From the NCBI GenBank assembly GCA_964621525.1, contig CAZUMS010000025.1:1-57321 (forward strand): DNA of 57,321 nucleotides, written 5' to 3'. This stretch comes from CAZMGV01 sp964621525 [NCBI: uncultured bacterium]. Its GTDB lineage: Bacteria > JAGRBM01. This document shows positions 1 to 8,963 of the stretch, in pieces. Position numbers and translations under genes: made by a program. Positions within the stretch are counted from its first letter, which is position 1. The number at the start of each line of letters is the position of its first letter. Under the pieces are notes generated by a model. The model saw nothing but the letters and a program-made list of their open reading frames with translations, had not been told where the DNA came from and made no database searches.

Positions 1-77
1 GTTCAGGCTGAAAAAGAACGGTTTACCTCCGGAGAACCTTTCGGTTACGCTCCGCGCCAAGGGGTCTCGGAAACCGA

Positions 78-1586
78 ATGTCGCTAGGCCAGTTTCTCGT
101 AAAGGGCGGATTCGTCACGCCACAGCAGATCGACGACGCGCTGAACTCCCAGGTGGTGTACGGCGGCCGGCTCGGCACGAATCTGCTCGAAATCGGCGCC
201 CTCGACGAGCGCACCCTGGCCAAGGCCCTCTCGAAGTTCCACCGGGTGAAGGCGCTCGATCCCCTCACCCCGCTCGATGTCCGCCCCGACGCCTTCGAGC
301 TCATCAGCCGCCACTTCGCCCGCAAATACAACTGCATCCCGCTCTGGGCCGAGGGGCAGAAGCTCTACGTCGCCACCAGCGACCCCCGCAACCAGTTCAG
401 CCTCGAGGCCATCGCCCGCATCACGGGCCGGCAGATCGTGCCGCTCGTGCTGCCGGAGATCCGGTTCTACGCGGCGCTGGAGAAGTTCTACAACGTCCGC
501 CGCGAACTCCGGTACGTGACGCTCTCCATGAAGCTCATCGAGCGGGAGCGCCGCAAGAAGGCCGAAAAGGCGAAGCCCAAGGCCGAAGCCGCCCCCGCCC
601 GCGTCCTGCCCGCCGAAGACCTCATGCCCGAGGATATCTTCGACAAGCAGATCAATTCGCTCCAGCAGAAGCAGGGCCTGAACGAAGGGGAGCCGCTGCC
701 CGAGGCCCATCCGTTCTCGGCCCCGCAGGCGGCACCCTCGGTCCCGGCACCCGCCGCTCCGCCTCCGGCCTCGAAACCGGCCGCGCCCAGACCGGCGGCC
801 CCGAGGCCCGCCGCCCCGGGCCCCGCAGCGCCGCCGCCGTCCGCACCCCCCGGCGACCGGACGCAGGTGCCGTTCGCGAACGAAGGTGTGCAGGTGATCG
901 ACCGAGAGGCCCTGGCCCGCGCCGAGGCCGAGAGCGCGGAAGAGATCCTCGAGATCGACGACGTGGACATCATCCCCCTCGACGAAGAGCCGATGGAGGA
1001 AGTCGTCATCGCGCAGCCCGCGGGCGGCGAAGCCCTTCCGGACGAGATCCTGGAGGCGGACGAAGCCGAGGTCGAGGAAGCGAAGTTCTCGAAGATCGAC
1101 CTCAAGACCGCGCAGGAAATCATCGCGCAGGCGAAGTCCCGCGACGACATCGCGAAGGCCGCCCTCTCCCTCGCCCTCAACACCCTGAACCGCGCCATCA
1201 TCTTCATGGTGAAGGGCAACCTCGTCATGGGCTGGGACGGCGCTGGCGAGCACGTGGACCGGCAGGTGATCCAGAGCCTCGTGGTCCCGCTCAAGGTCCA
1301 GTCGGCCTTCAAGTTCGTCTACGACACGAAGTCGGCGTTCGTGGGGCCGCTCCCCGCGGGCGAGACGAACGACAAGTTCCTCCAGCTCCTTGGCGGCGCG
1401 AAGCCCAAGTCCAGCGTGCTGTTCCCGATCCTCTTCCGCGGCCGCGTCGTGAACGTCATCTACGGCGACTCGGGTCCCGGGAAGTTCGCCAACACCGACA
1501 TCTCGGACCTGCAGATCCTCTCGCCGAAGATCCCGCTCACCTTCGAAAAACTCATCACCGAGCGCAAGAAAAAAGTCGCCGGCTGA
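78..1586 (+). CDS. MshEN (GspE N-terminal) domain protein with Pro/Ala linker and C-terminal GAF-like region
   Basis: The first 150 residues match the N-terminal domain of type II secretion/type IV pilus ATPases: they open MSLGQFLVKGGFVTPQQID and continue with the GGRLGTNLLEIGALDE region. No Walker A or B follows, so this is not a secretion ATPase. Residues about 155-340 are a charged then Pro/Ala-rich low-complexity linker. Residues about 345-500 form a second folded region that looks GAF- or roadblock-like. MshEN domains in other proteins bind cyclic di-GMP, so a sensory or motility role is possible but only inferred. Stand-alone proteins of this shape are known from delta-proteobacteria. 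The ATG at 78 has no strong ribosome site. Confidence 0.8.
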   Translation: MSLGQFLVKGGFVTPQQIDDALNSQVVYGGRLGTNLLEIGALDERTLAKALSKFHRVKALDPLTPLDVRPDAFELISRHFARKYNCIPLWAEGQKLYVATSDPRNQFSLEAIARITGRQIVPLVLPEIRFYAALEKFYNVRRELRYVTLSMKLIERERRKKAEKAKPKAEAAPARVLPAEDLMPEDIFDKQINSLQQKQGLNEGEPLPEAHPFSAPQAAPSVPAPAAPPPASKPAAPRPAAPRPAAPGPAAPPPSAPPGDRTQVPFANEGVQVIDREALARAEAESAEEILEIDDVDIIPLDEEPMEEVVIAQPAGGEALPDEILEADEAEVEEAKFSKIDLKTAQEIIAQAKSRDDIAKAALSLALNTLNRAIIFMVKGNLVMGWDGAGEHVDRQVIQSLVVPLKVQSAFKFVYDTKSAFVGPLPAGETNDKFLQLLGGAKPKSSVLFPILFRGRVVNVIYGDSGPGKFANTDISDLQILSPKIPLTFEKLITERKKKVAG

Positions 1587-1649
1587 AGCGGCGGATCGCG
1601 TTCCTGCCTTGGCCCGGCTCCTCCCGCCGTGCCAGAATCCGGCCCTGAC

Positions 1650-2072
1650 ATGAGTACCGAAACGCCCACGCCTCCGGCCCGGCTTCCCTGGCCGCTGCTC
1701 GTCTTCCTCGTGGCCGCCCTCGCGGGCGGCGTGCTGGAGACGCTCCACGTCTGGCGGCGGGAGGAAACGGCCATAGCCCAGGTACGCGGGCAGCGGCCCG
1801 CCGACATCGACCGGGAGTGGGCGCTCCGGGGCCTCTCCCCGAAAGACCGCGCCGAGGTGGAATCGCTCCTCGACGCCCGCAGTTCCGGCGAACAGAAGGA
1901 TTTCTACTGGCTCTACCCGGCCCGGAGCGGCGATCCCGAGTCGATGGTGAAACGCTACCTCGCGGCCTCGCTCCTCTACCCGCGCCTTCTCTACCGCCGG
2001 ACCGTGACCGCCTGCGAACTCCCCGGCGAGCGGCCCCCGGCCGCCGGACTGGTGGACGAATGCAACGGATAG
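1650..2072 (+). CDS. small single-pass membrane protein, unknown
   Basis: About 140 residues with one hydrophobic segment (LPWPLLVFLVAALAGGVLE) near the N terminus, then a soluble part probably outside the membrane with a few charged helices. I do not recognise a family. A GTG at 1629 in frame would add seven residues; the ATG at 1650 is preferred. The stop overlaps the start of the next gene (ATG at 2060), so the two are probably translationally coupled and act together, perhaps as an accessory subunit of the downstream glycosyltransferase-like protein. Confidence 0.6.
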   Translation: MSTETPTPPARLPWPLLVFLVAALAGGVLETLHVWRREETAIAQVRGQRPADIDREWALRGLSPKDRAEVESLLDARSSGEQKDFYWLYPARSGDPESMVKRYLAASLLYPRLLYRRTVTACELPGERPPAAGLVDECNG

Positions 2073-3199
2073 CCCTGCGCATCCTCGCCCCCGCGGCCCT
2101 TGCCGTGCTGGCGGCGCTCGTGTTCGTCCACTTCCGGGCGGCCATGGAGCTTCCGCTCCCCTCCTACGACGGACGGGTGATCTGGGAGTTCAAAAGCCGG
2201 GTCTTCTTCGAGCGCGGCACGCAGGCCCCGGAGCTGAAGAACTCCGACCTCCTGATCCCGCACGCCGACTATCCGGCGTTCCTGCCGCTGGTCGCCGTGG
2301 AACTCGCGTCCCAGCTCGGGAGCTGGTCGCCGGGCGTGATCGCGGGACTCGTCGTCATGATGTTCGCGGGGAGCATCTACCTGCTGATCTGGCACTCGCG
2401 GGGGTCCCCTGCCGCCATGCTGGCCGTCGCCGCCTGGGGGTTCACGCCCGCCTATCACCTGATTTACGAATCCTGCATCCGGAGCGGCACCGCCGACATC
2501 GTCGTCGGGGCGTTCGTCCTCGGGGCCGGTATCTGCGCCGTGCGTGCCGTCGAGACCGGCCGGATCCTCTACCTCGCCGGAGGCTCGCTCATGATCGGGC
2601 TTGCCGCCGCCACGAAGTTCGACGGCCTCATGTGGGCCATCGCCTTCATCCCCGTCGGGTTCGCCATGGGCGGCGAGGACCGCGAGTGGCTCTCCCGCGG
2701 GCTCCAGATCACGGCCGCCTGCGGCATCGGCGTCATCGTAGTCGCCGCCCCGTGGCTCCGCATGACGATCGACTGGAGCTCGGCGGCCACCGAGCCCTAC
2801 TTCTACCGTCTAGTCACGTTCTCGGGTTTCCTCGACTTCGGCCGCTGGGCAACGCACGCGGGCCAGATGCTCGCCGAGCTGCTGCTCAGGCCCGGCCGCT
2901 CGTCACTGCCGGTCTGGCTCGCCGGAATCACGACGTTCTATGCCTTCAGGCGCGCCCGGATTCCGCGCATCGACCGGGCGCTCCTCTACGCCGCCGGGCT
3001 GCACTCCCTCTGCCTGCTCTGCGCCTACCAGATCTCGCCGTGGCCGGCAGGAGAACAGGTCCCGGTGAGCTACTACCGGCTGCTCCTTCAGGCCGCGCCG
3101 CTGCTCACCCTCGTGGCGGTACGCAATATCCGCCGCCTCGAGGAAGCCTCCCCCGCGCCCGATCCCGTACGCCCCATTGAAGTCATGCCGCCGGTGTGA
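2060..3199 (+). CDS. polytopic glycosyltransferase-39-like membrane protein
   Basis: 379 residues with about nine predicted membrane segments. An early periplasmic loop carries acidic and aromatic residues (SYDGRVIWEFKSRVFFE, then HADYPAFLPL), an arrangement seen in GT39/ArnT/RgtA-type lipid-linked sugar transferases, where the first loop is catalytic. Start at 2060 overlaps the preceding gene by 13 bases. The substrate cannot be read from sequence. Confidence is good for a polytopic membrane protein and moderate for glycosyltransferase. Confidence 0.65.
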   Translation: MQRIALRILAPAALAVLAALVFVHFRAAMELPLPSYDGRVIWEFKSRVFFERGTQAPELKNSDLLIPHADYPAFLPLVAVELASQLGSWSPGVIAGLVVMMFAGSIYLLIWHSRGSPAAMLAVAAWGFTPAYHLIYESCIRSGTADIVVGAFVLGAGICAVRAVETGRILYLAGGSLMIGLAAATKFDGLMWAIAFIPVGFAMGGEDREWLSRGLQITAACGIGVIVVAAPWLRMTIDWSSAATEPYFYRLVTFSGFLDFGRWATHAGQMLAELLLRPGRSSLPVWLAGITTFYAFRRARIPRIDRALLYAAGLHSLCLLCAYQISPWPAGEQVPVSYYRLLLQAAPLLTLVAVRNIRRLEEASPAPDPVRPIEVMPPV

Positions 3200-3211
3200 G
3201 GGGATTTTTCA

Positions 3212-3826
3212 TCACTCCCACACGAACCGGAGCCGCCGCCAGGGGCGCCGCTCCGCTTCGGGGCCCGTGTCGGTCACGTCGAGCACGGCGGGGCCCGCGG
3301 GATCCGCGTCCGGGTAAACGAGCGTGAGGAGGCCGCAGAACTGCTCGTCCTCTTCTTCGGGCCCCGCAAAAGCGCTTCCGCTGCCCACCTCGGCGGCCGA
3401 ATCCTGCGCCGCGGACGGAGGCGGCTCGACAAGTTCGAACCGGAGCTCGCCGAAGGGCTTGCAGGGCCGGCCCGTCGCGAACACCGACACAAGGAACTCC
3501 ATGCGGTCCGATTTCGTTCGCTCCACATCGATGCGGATGTCGCTGGAGGTTTCGCAGGCGAGGCTGCCGAGGGCGTCGCAGATTCGCGTCTCGTGCCCGG
3601 CGTCCGGCGAGGGCAGCCGCGCCGTGCGCACGCCGGGGTGGCCCGGGTACGACGGCTCCCCGGCGCAGATCTCCACCGCGCCGCACCGGGAGCTCCGGGC
3701 CGGGGCGAACCACGCGCAGCCGCCCAGATACAGGAAGGCCGGCACCGCCAGCAGGAAGACGGCTGCTTTCCAGAACTGGCCCCGCAGGAGGCCCGCTATC
3801 CACGATGATTGCGGCAGGCGGCTCAC
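3212..3826 (-). CDS. predicted lipoprotein or membrane-anchored protein, unknown
   Basis: About 204 residues starting from GTG at 3826. The N terminus has a hydrophobic stretch ending LYLGGCAW, a plausible lipobox-like signal, so the protein is probably anchored on the periplasmic side. The rest is Cys-containing and acidic; no family recognised. A longer reading from 3940 would overlap the upstream NUDIX gene by 95 bases and place a Pro-rich tail before the signal, so it is less likely. It lies 20 bases after the NUDIX gene on the same strand and converges with the glycosyltransferase-like gene. Confidence 0.55.
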   Translation of the reverse strand: MSRLPQSSWIAGLLRGQFWKAAVFLLAVPAFLYLGGCAWFAPARSSRCGAVEICAGEPSYPGHPGVRTARLPSPDAGHETRICDALGSLACETSSDIRIDVERTKSDRMEFLVSVFATGRPCKPFGELRFELVEPPPSAAQDSAAEVGSGSAFAGPEEEDEQFCGLLTLVYPDADPAGPAVLDVTDTGPEAERRPWRRLRFVWE

Positions 3827-3845
3827 CGCTTCAGTGTAATCCCGG

Positions 3846-4853
3846 TCAGCGGGGCATTGGCAATCCCGTGCGGGCCCAGCAGGCGGGGTCGGGAGCCCCC
3901 GTGGGGCCGGTGCACGCGGAGGCCGCGTCGGGGAACACACAGGCGGCGTGAACGAACCCGGAGCGCCCGTCCCTCGTGCGGACCTGGAACCAGTCGGAAG
4001 CGCCGGGGTGGTTGCGGATCACCTGAAGCGGCTCGCCCCGCTCGAGCGGAGCCACCGGCTCTCCCTGCTCCGCCTGCGCCTTGAGGCCCGCATAGATGCC
4101 CTCGCCGGTACACTCCGGCACGAGGCCGCCCCGGTCGCCCGCGTGAAACACGTCGCTGCCGGCCTGGCTCGCGGCCACGCGCGGCAGGTACACGTGGTGG
4201 TACCCGAAATACCCGATGGCGAGCGAGCCGAGCAGGATCGGCAGGAACATCAGCTTCGCCCAGATGGTGTCTTCAGGTTCCGCCGCAGCCGCCGCCATCG
4301 CCTTCCGTGCCTTCTCCAGTCCGAGCCGCAGGTTCGGGTCCAGGTCCAGCGCGAACGCCTCGTCCCAGGTGAACCACCGCACCCGCTCGGCTTCGCCGTC
4401 CGGCGGTTTCGGCGCTTCGCCGAAGTCCGCGGCCAGCAGATACCGCAGGTCATGATGGGCATGGGCCGGTTCGTTCTTGCGGGCGGGAATATCGTGCACG
4501 TCGAGATCGAACGGCTGCGCGGTGCCGGGGGCGAAGGCCACGGACGAAAGGCCGGTCTCTTCCCGTGCCTCGCGCAGGGCGGCTTCCGCCGGCGAGGCGT
4601 CGCCGGGCTCCAGGTGCCCGCCGGGCTGGACCCAGATGCCGAGTTTCAGATGGTGGAGCAGGACCGTGCCCCGGTTCCGGCGGTCCACGACGAACGCGCT
4701 CGCCGTGATGTGGCCCGGCTCGTAGTGGTCCCGCGAGAACGGCCGCGCCGCCGATTCCACCAGCGCGCAGATCCGCCGGTGCGATTCCGCCTCCGCCGCA
4801 TGGGCGGGACGGAAGGCCCCGAGGGACTTCCGGAGTTCCTCTGCCGGGATCAA
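3846..4853 (-). CDS. NUDIX hydrolase fused to a membrane helix and SH3-like domain
   Basis: 335 residues. Residues about 45-190 are a NUDIX domain: the box runs from PGGHLEPGD (77-85) to LREAREETGL (93-102), one residue longer between Gly and REXXEE than the textbook pattern, as in several bacterial subfamilies. Residues about 199-222 form one hydrophobic helix (MFLPILLGSLAIGYFGYHH). Residues about 250-310 look like a bacterial SH3 (GEPLQVIRNHPGASDWFQV). The NUDIX part would be cytoplasmic and the SH3 part periplasmic, where such domains bind cell wall. NUDIX enzymes cleave nucleoside-diphosphate-linked substrates; the substrate here is unknown. The stop of the next upstream gene (aldehyde dehydrogenase) is only 10 bases away. 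Confidence 0.8.
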   Translation of the reverse strand: MIPAEELRKSLGAFRPAHAAEAESHRRICALVESAARPFSRDHYEPGHITASAFVVDRRNRGTVLLHHLKLGIWVQPGGHLEPGDASPAEAALREAREETGLSSVAFAPGTAQPFDLDVHDIPARKNEPAHAHHDLRYLLAADFGEAPKPPDGEAERVRWFTWDEAFALDLDPNLRLGLEKARKAMAAAAAEPEDTIWAKLMFLPILLGSLAIGYFGYHHVYLPRVAASQAGSDVFHAGDRGGLVPECTGEGIYAGLKAQAEQGEPVAPLERGEPLQVIRNHPGASDWFQVRTRDGRSGFVHAACVFPDAASACTGPTGAPDPACWARTGLPMPR

Positions 4854-4863
4854 ACCGCCGCCG

Positions 4864-6390
4864 TCACACCCCGAACATCTCGCGGACCGCCTTCACGCGG
4901 TCGGAGAGCGAGGAGGCGTACATGAGTTTCGTCGCCCGGGAGATCGCCGTGTAGGCCCCCTTGGAGTACGGGTAGCTGATCGGCAGCCGCTCGGGCATGG
5001 GCGTGCGGTCGTAGTTCACATGGTATTTCTCGCACAGGTGGCGCAGGCCGTCGTCGCCGTGCACGCGGCCGATGCCCGACTCCTTCACGCCGCCCCACGG
5101 GGTTTCCGGCGCGGCGTGCGTCGGCAGCCAGTCGTTCACCTGCACGGTGCCCGCGTCGAGGCGCTCGGCGATCTTCCTGCCCTTCTCCCGGTCCCGCGTG
5201 AAGACGTAGGCGTCGAGGCCGAACTTCGAATTGTTGGAACGCTGGATCGCCTCTTCCTCGCTCGCGACGCGCATGATCGGGATCACGGGGCCGAAGGTCT
5301 CCTCGGCGATCACGTCCATCTCTTCGGTGCAGTCCACGATCACGGTCGGCGGGTAGAACAGCCCCGGCCCGTCCAGCCGCTTGCCGCCGGTGAGGATCTT
5401 CGCCCCCTGTTCGCGGGCGCGGTCCACCTGGCGCTCGATCACGGCCACCTGGCCCTCGTCGGTCATGGCGCCCACGTCCACGTCGTCCAGCGGATTGCCC
5501 TGCCGGAGCCGCTTCACGCGCTCCACCACCTTCTCGACCAGAGCGTCGTAGGTGCGGTTGCCGACGGCGTAGACGCGCTCGATGGAGGCGCACACCTGGC
5601 CCGAGTTCGCCAGCGCGCCGAACACGATCGAGTTCGCCGCCTGGTTCAGGTTCGCGTCGTCACACACGATGGCCGGGTCCTTGCCGCCCAGTTCCATCGT
5701 CGTCTCGATCAGGTACTTGCCCGCTTCGGCGGCGATCGACTTGCCGGTGTCGGTGGAGCCGGTGAAGGAAATGAAATCGACGCCCATGCCGACCATCTCC
5801 ATGGCCGTGCGGCCGGGAGCGGTCACGATCTGGTAGATGTCCTTCGGAAGTCCCGCCTCGTCGAACAGCTTGCGCGTGTGCATGGCGATGAGGGGGGTGA
5901 GGGACGCCGGCTTGTGGACGACGGCGTTGCCCGCCATGAGGGCCATGATGACCTCGCCCGTCGGGATCGTGAACGGGAAGTTCCACGGGCTGATGAGCAG
6001 CACCACGCCGCGGGGCTTGTAGTGGACGTAGGACGCCCGGTGAACGAACAGGTGCAGGGGGATCTTCTTCGGGGCGAGGATCTTCTCGGAATTTTTCGCG
6101 AAGTAGGTCGCGAGGTCGGCGATCGGCATGATCTCCATCATCACCGATTCCTGGAGCGTCTTGCCGTTCTCCTGCGAGATGAGGCGCGCCGTCGTGTCGA
6201 TGTTGTCCAGCAGCGCGTCGCGGAAACGGAGCATGATCTTCGCGCGGTCGGAGTAAGAACGGGCCGCCCAGGCCTTCTGCGCCGAGCGCGCGGCCTTCAC
6301 CGCCTCGCGGCACTCGTCCACGCTCCGCGCGGGGACCTCGCCCAGCCTGTTTCCGGTCGCCTTCTCGAACACTTCGATCGCCTTCGCCAT
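4864..6390 (-). CDS. NAD(P)-dependent aldehyde dehydrogenase (succinate-semialdehyde-type)
   Basis: 508 residues, normal family length. Catalytic features are intact: Asn137 in SPWNFP, general base Glu233 in TMELGGKDP and nucleophile Cys267 in NSGQVC. The Rossmann signature FTGSTDTG is at 209-216. The enzyme oxidises aldehydes to acids in the cytoplasm; the exact substrate is not determinable. Start chosen at 6390 because a strong Shine-Dalgarno (GAGGAGGA) lies just upstream; an in-frame extension to 6642 overlaps the divergent gene and looks non-coding. First gene of a likely three-gene minus-strand unit with the NUDIX fusion and the small lipoprotein. Confidence 0.93.
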   Translation of the reverse strand: MAKAIEVFEKATGNRLGEVPARSVDECREAVKAARSAQKAWAARSYSDRAKIMLRFRDALLDNIDTTARLISQENGKTLQESVMMEIMPIADLATYFAKNSEKILAPKKIPLHLFVHRASYVHYKPRGVVLLISPWNFPFTIPTGEVIMALMAGNAVVHKPASLTPLIAMHTRKLFDEAGLPKDIYQIVTAPGRTAMEMVGMGVDFISFTGSTDTGKSIAAEAGKYLIETTMELGGKDPAIVCDDANLNQAANSIVFGALANSGQVCASIERVYAVGNRTYDALVEKVVERVKRLRQGNPLDDVDVGAMTDEGQVAVIERQVDRAREQGAKILTGGKRLDGPGLFYPPTVIVDCTEEMDVIAEETFGPVIPIMRVASEEEAIQRSNNSKFGLDAYVFTRDREKGRKIAERLDAGTVQVNDWLPTHAAPETPWGGVKESGIGRVHGDDGLRHLCEKYHVNYDRTPMPERLPISYPYSKGAYTAISRATKLMYASSLSDRVKAVREMFGV

Positions 6391-6532
6391 GACACGTTCC
6401 TCCTCGGGAGCATCTCCGCCGGTCCCGGCGGAGCCGACCCCGTAACTAGCCCGCCGCGCGCGGGGCGGGCAACAGGGCGCAACCGAAGCCCGTACCGGGA
6501 AATGAACGGCTCTCAGCAGAAACCCTCGATTG

Positions 6533-8881
6533 ATGAACGGGCTTCGGCAGGTCATAAGACTGGTCGTGACTGACAATCCGCCGACCGTCTCCCGCCGCCC
6601 GGTACTCGCCATCTTTGCGCTCACGGGCGCCTCGGGGCTCATCTATCAGGTGATCTGGGCCCGCCGGCTCGGGCTCGTGCTGGGTAACACGACGGCCTCC
6701 ATCGCCATCGTGCTCTCCACGTTCATGGCCGGTCTTGCGCTCGGCTCGTGGCTCGCCGGGCGCTATCTCGTGGGCTCGGGCAATCCGCTCCGGCGCTACG
6801 CCCTCTTCGAGGGAGCCATCGGCGCCTACGCCATCCTGTTCGGACCGCTGGCAGGGGCCATGGAAGCGCTCTACCCGGCCCTGCTCGCCGACAATGCCTC
6901 GGCCGCCGCCCTGCTGCCGCTCCGGGCAGCGGCCGCCTTCGCGCTGCTCATCGTTCCGACGACGCTCATGGGGGCGACCCTGCCGCTCACGACGGAATAC
7001 CTGCACCGGCTCCAGGAACACCATTCGGACTGGAATGCCGGCAAACTCTACGCGGCCAACACCTTCGGCGCCGCCGCCGGATCGTTCGCCAGCGGTTTCA
7101 TTCTCATCGAGCTGATCGGAATCGACGCCACCAACCTGATCGCCGCCGCCTTCAATTTCGCCGTCATGGCCGTGGGCCTGCGCCTTGCGAAGAACCTTCC
7201 GGACCGGGAAGCCCCGGCGGGCGCCGCTCCGGACGCCCCCCCGGCACCCGCAACGCCCGAACCCCTCCACCTGCGTTACCTTCTCCTCTTCGCCCTGACC
7301 GGAGCCCTGGCGCTCGCGGGCGAGGTCGTCTGGTCCCGTGCGCTCTCGCTGCTGCTCGGCAACTCGACCTACGCCTTCAGCGCCATGCTCGTCGTCTATC
7401 TCACGGGTATCGCCGGAGGATCCTGGCTCATGTCCGGACAGCTCCGCCGGTTCAGGGACATCCGGCTGCTGCTCCCGCTCTCGCTCGCGGCGACGGCGCT
7501 CTGGTACAGCCTCGCGGTCGAGATCGTCGGCCCGCTGCACATGATCGCCTACCGGATCCGTTCCGTCCCGGGATACGGGAGCGGCCTGCTCATCCTGCTC
7601 TATTTCCTCGGGGTCCTGTCCCTCATGGCGCCGGGAGCGCTCCTGAGCGGGGCCCTGTTCCCCGTCATCACCCGCCTGATCGGCGGCGAAGGGGGCGACC
7701 GGGGCATCCCCATCGCCCGGGCCTACACCTGGAACACCGTGGGCTGCATCTTTGGATCGCTCATCGGGGGGTTCCTGATCGTTCCGTCGTTCCTCCAGTA
7801 TCATGCGGTCTACGTACTCGCCCTCGCCGCCGCGGCGCTGACCGTGCTCGCGGCACCGGCGGCCGGCGGCCGGCGGCCGGCGGCTCTCGCGCTCCTGCTG
7901 GCAGCCGGGGCCGCGGCCGTCTCGGTCTGGAAGCTCGGCTCGGAGGACTTCTGGCTCAGCCGGTACAAGGCGCTCCGGCCCGGCATCGAGGTGACGTATC
8001 ACCAGCCCGGGCTGCAGGGAGTGACCTCGGTCGTGCACGCACGGGATCGCAAGGAACGGACCCAGATGGTGCTGGTGAACGGTCACGGCATGACGGTGAA
8101 GACCTTTGCCACCAAGGCCATGGCCCACCTGCCCATCGCGCTTCATGGCGGCGCGGAGGACACCCTCGTGATCTGCTTCGGCATGGGCACGAGCTACCGC
8201 TCGGCCCTCTCCTACGGCGGCCGCGTGGACGTGGTGGAACTGGTCCCCGAGGTGCTGGACGTCTTCGGCCAGTTTTACGGCGATGCCGATGAGGTCCGCC
8301 GCAACCCCAGCGGCCGGATGATCGTGAACGACGGCCGGAACTTCCTTCTGGTGACGCCCAAACGGTACGACGTGATCACCGTCGATCCGCCGCCGCCCAT
8401 CGACGCCGCCGGCGTGAACAACCTGTATTCGCAGGAGTTCATGGAACTCATGCGGGACCGCCTGAAGCCGGGCGGCATCGCGGCGCACTGGATCCCCGCA
8501 CCCGGCCGGGCGAGCGGCCTTTACGACCAGCATACCGTCCACATGCTCATGGGCACCTTCATGCGGGTCTTCCCCGAAGTCCGCGTGTTCCCCCACCCGC
8601 ACGGCTGGCACCTGATCGGTTCCATGCAGCCGCTCGCGATTGACGACGCGAGGATGGACGCCCTCTTTGCCCGGCCGGCCGTCGCGGCCGACCTGAACGA
8701 ATATTCCTGGGAACCGTTCGACCGCCAGCAGTTGCTGAAGGAACTGCCCGTCACTCCGGAGCTGCGCCGCGAACTCATGGCCATTTCGCCCGTCACCGAC
8801 AGCGAACCCTACCTCGAGTTCAACCTGATCCGGAACCTGCTCGCCGGGCGCTGGCAGTACATGTTCCGGGCCAGTCCCTGA
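6533..8881 (+). CDS. spermidine synthase-like protein with N-terminal membrane domain
   Basis: About 782 residues. The first about 470 residues form a polytopic domain opening LTGASGLIYQVIWARRL, typical of the fused membrane/spermidine synthase-like family. The C-terminal part is a Rossmann methyltransferase-like fold (CFGMGTSYRSAL, VDVVELVPEV, YDVITVDPPPP), as in aminopropyltransferases. True SpeE proteins keep an acidic DxxD pair in the catalytic loop; here the loop reads DPPPPIDAAG, so polyamine synthesis is not assured. TTG at 6530 and ATG at 6533 are adjacent starts. Divergent from the aldehyde dehydrogenase across a 140-base gap that probably holds both promoters. Confidence 0.82.
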   Translation: MNGLRQVIRLVVTDNPPTVSRRPVLAIFALTGASGLIYQVIWARRLGLVLGNTTASIAIVLSTFMAGLALGSWLAGRYLVGSGNPLRRYALFEGAIGAYAILFGPLAGAMEALYPALLADNASAAALLPLRAAAAFALLIVPTTLMGATLPLTTEYLHRLQEHHSDWNAGKLYAANTFGAAAGSFASGFILIELIGIDATNLIAAAFNFAVMAVGLRLAKNLPDREAPAGAAPDAPPAPATPEPLHLRYLLLFALTGALALAGEVVWSRALSLLLGNSTYAFSAMLVVYLTGIAGGSWLMSGQLRRFRDIRLLLPLSLAATALWYSLAVEIVGPLHMIAYRIRSVPGYGSGLLILLYFLGVLSLMAPGALLSGALFPVITRLIGGEGGDRGIPIARAYTWNTVGCIFGSLIGGFLIVPSFLQYHAVYVLALAAAALTVLAAPAAGGRRPAALALLLAAGAAAVSVWKLGSEDFWLSRYKALRPGIEVTYHQPGLQGVTSVVHARDRKERTQMVLVNGHGMTVKTFATKAMAHLPIALHGGAEDTLVICFGMGTSYRSALSYGGRVDVVELVPEVLDVFGQFYGDADEVRRNPSGRMIVNDGRNFLLVTPKRYDVITVDPPPPIDAAGVNNLYSQEFMELMRDRLKPGGIAAHWIPAPGRASGLYDQHTVHMLMGTFMRVFPEVRVFPHPHGWHLIGSMQPLAIDDARMDALFARPAVAADLNEYSWEPFDRQQLLKELPVTPELRRELMAISPVTDSEPYLEFNLIRNLLAGRWQYMFRASP

Positions 8882-8963
8882 CGAATCCCGTTCAGCCCCG
8901 CCATCTTGAGTTGTCCGGTGCGGCGTCTACGCTCGCAGAACCTGACAAGGAGAACCGCCCCGC

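Noticed and set aside
84-1748. Long antisense reading frame opposite the MshEN-domain gene
   Set aside because: Low-complexity His/Arg/Leu-rich translation typical of the shadow frame in high-G+C DNA; no ribosome site or domain. The same applies to 5020-6573 (+), 6446-8611 (-), 20834-22612 (-), 31292-33049 (+), 44806-46365 (-), 48054-49418 (+) and 55336-57171 (-).
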